DNA of 36,210 nt from Bacteroidales bacterium (GTDB lineage Bacteria > Bacteroidota > Bacteroidia > Bacteroidales > UBA932), in assembly GCA_017437825.1 (NCBI GenBank), contig JAFRXC010000048.1:1-36210 (forward strand), in the 5' to 3' direction. This document shows positions 36,191 through 36,210 of the stretch, in pieces. Position numbers and translations under genes: made by a program. Under the pieces are notes generated by a model. It did not search any database, was not told the DNA's origin, and saw nothing but the letters and a program-made list of their open reading frames with translations. The stretch's first letter is position 1. Each line of letters starts with the position of its first letter.

Positions 36191-36210
36191 AAGAACAGGA
36201 CCATAGGCAC
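36151..36210 (-). CDS. C-terminal end of a convergent gene, probably a membrane protein (partial)
   Basis: On the minus strand a frame enters the window at 36210 and stops at 36151-36153 after 19 residues. It begins with a hydrophobic run (VPMVLFFLWLNR) and ends in GPRSSRG. The hydrophobic part looks like the final membrane helix of a real gene. The last seven residues are encoded by the REP hairpin, which suggests that the repeat inserted at and replaced the original end. Too little is visible to name the product, and a chance frame is possible. Confidence 0.4.
   Translation of the reverse strand: MPMVLFFLWLNRGPRSSRG

Overview
The window is almost entirely biosynthetic and reads as a chromosomal segment of an uncultured Bacteroidales-type bacterium. 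Three things suggest this. The clear promoters fit the Bacteroidetes pattern TTTG-N19-TAnnTTTG. Starts are preceded by A/T-rich sequence without Shine-Dalgarno motifs (ilvD, ilvC, thrA). The protein variants (long PotA, class I ketol-acid reductoisomerase of about 348 residues, Leptospira-like citramalate synthase, bifunctional ThrA) also fit that group. Genus and species cannot be read from this sequence alone.

Layout. 1-4018 (minus): a porin-like outer-membrane barrel followed by potA-potB-potC and the first codons of potD, a polyamine uptake operon. 4075-16624 (plus): a promoter, a 21-residue Ile/Leu/Val-rich leader peptide, a terminator/antiterminator switch, and a ten-gene operon ilvD-ilvB-ilvN-ilvC-leuA-leuC-leuD-cimA-leuB-ilvE. 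It encodes most of the route from pyruvate to valine, leucine and, through citramalate, isoleucine, and it ends in a strong terminator. 16322-17905: a repeat-rich island around a Y1 HUH (RAYT/TnpA-REP type) transposase gene. 17907-22244 (minus): a lysine-linked operon of an uncharacterised aminotransferase, lysC, lysA and a DUF6512-like membrane protein. 22335-26662 (plus): metF-metH, the last steps of methionine synthesis. 26795-30366 (minus): acnA-gltA, the first two TCA-cycle steps. 30387-36117 (plus): thrA-thrB-thrC-asd, which together encode every step from aspartate to threonine. The window ends in a pair of inverted REP-like hairpins and the apparent tail of a convergent gene.

The genes work together. 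Aspartate is phosphorylated by LysC or ThrA and reduced by Asd, then goes to threonine, lysine or methionine. Pyruvate goes to the branched-chain amino acids, and acnA-gltA begins the supply of 2-oxoglutarate, the precursor of glutamate. The most notable items are the apparently complete ribosome-mediated attenuator before ilvD, whose antiterminator arm starts on the base after the leader stop codon, and a repeat system around the RAYT gene. In that system one 67-bp core occurs twice, each time inside a long inverted repeat of unrelated sequence. All pairings, motif positions and residue numbers were worked out by eye. No folding, database search or composition calculation was run.
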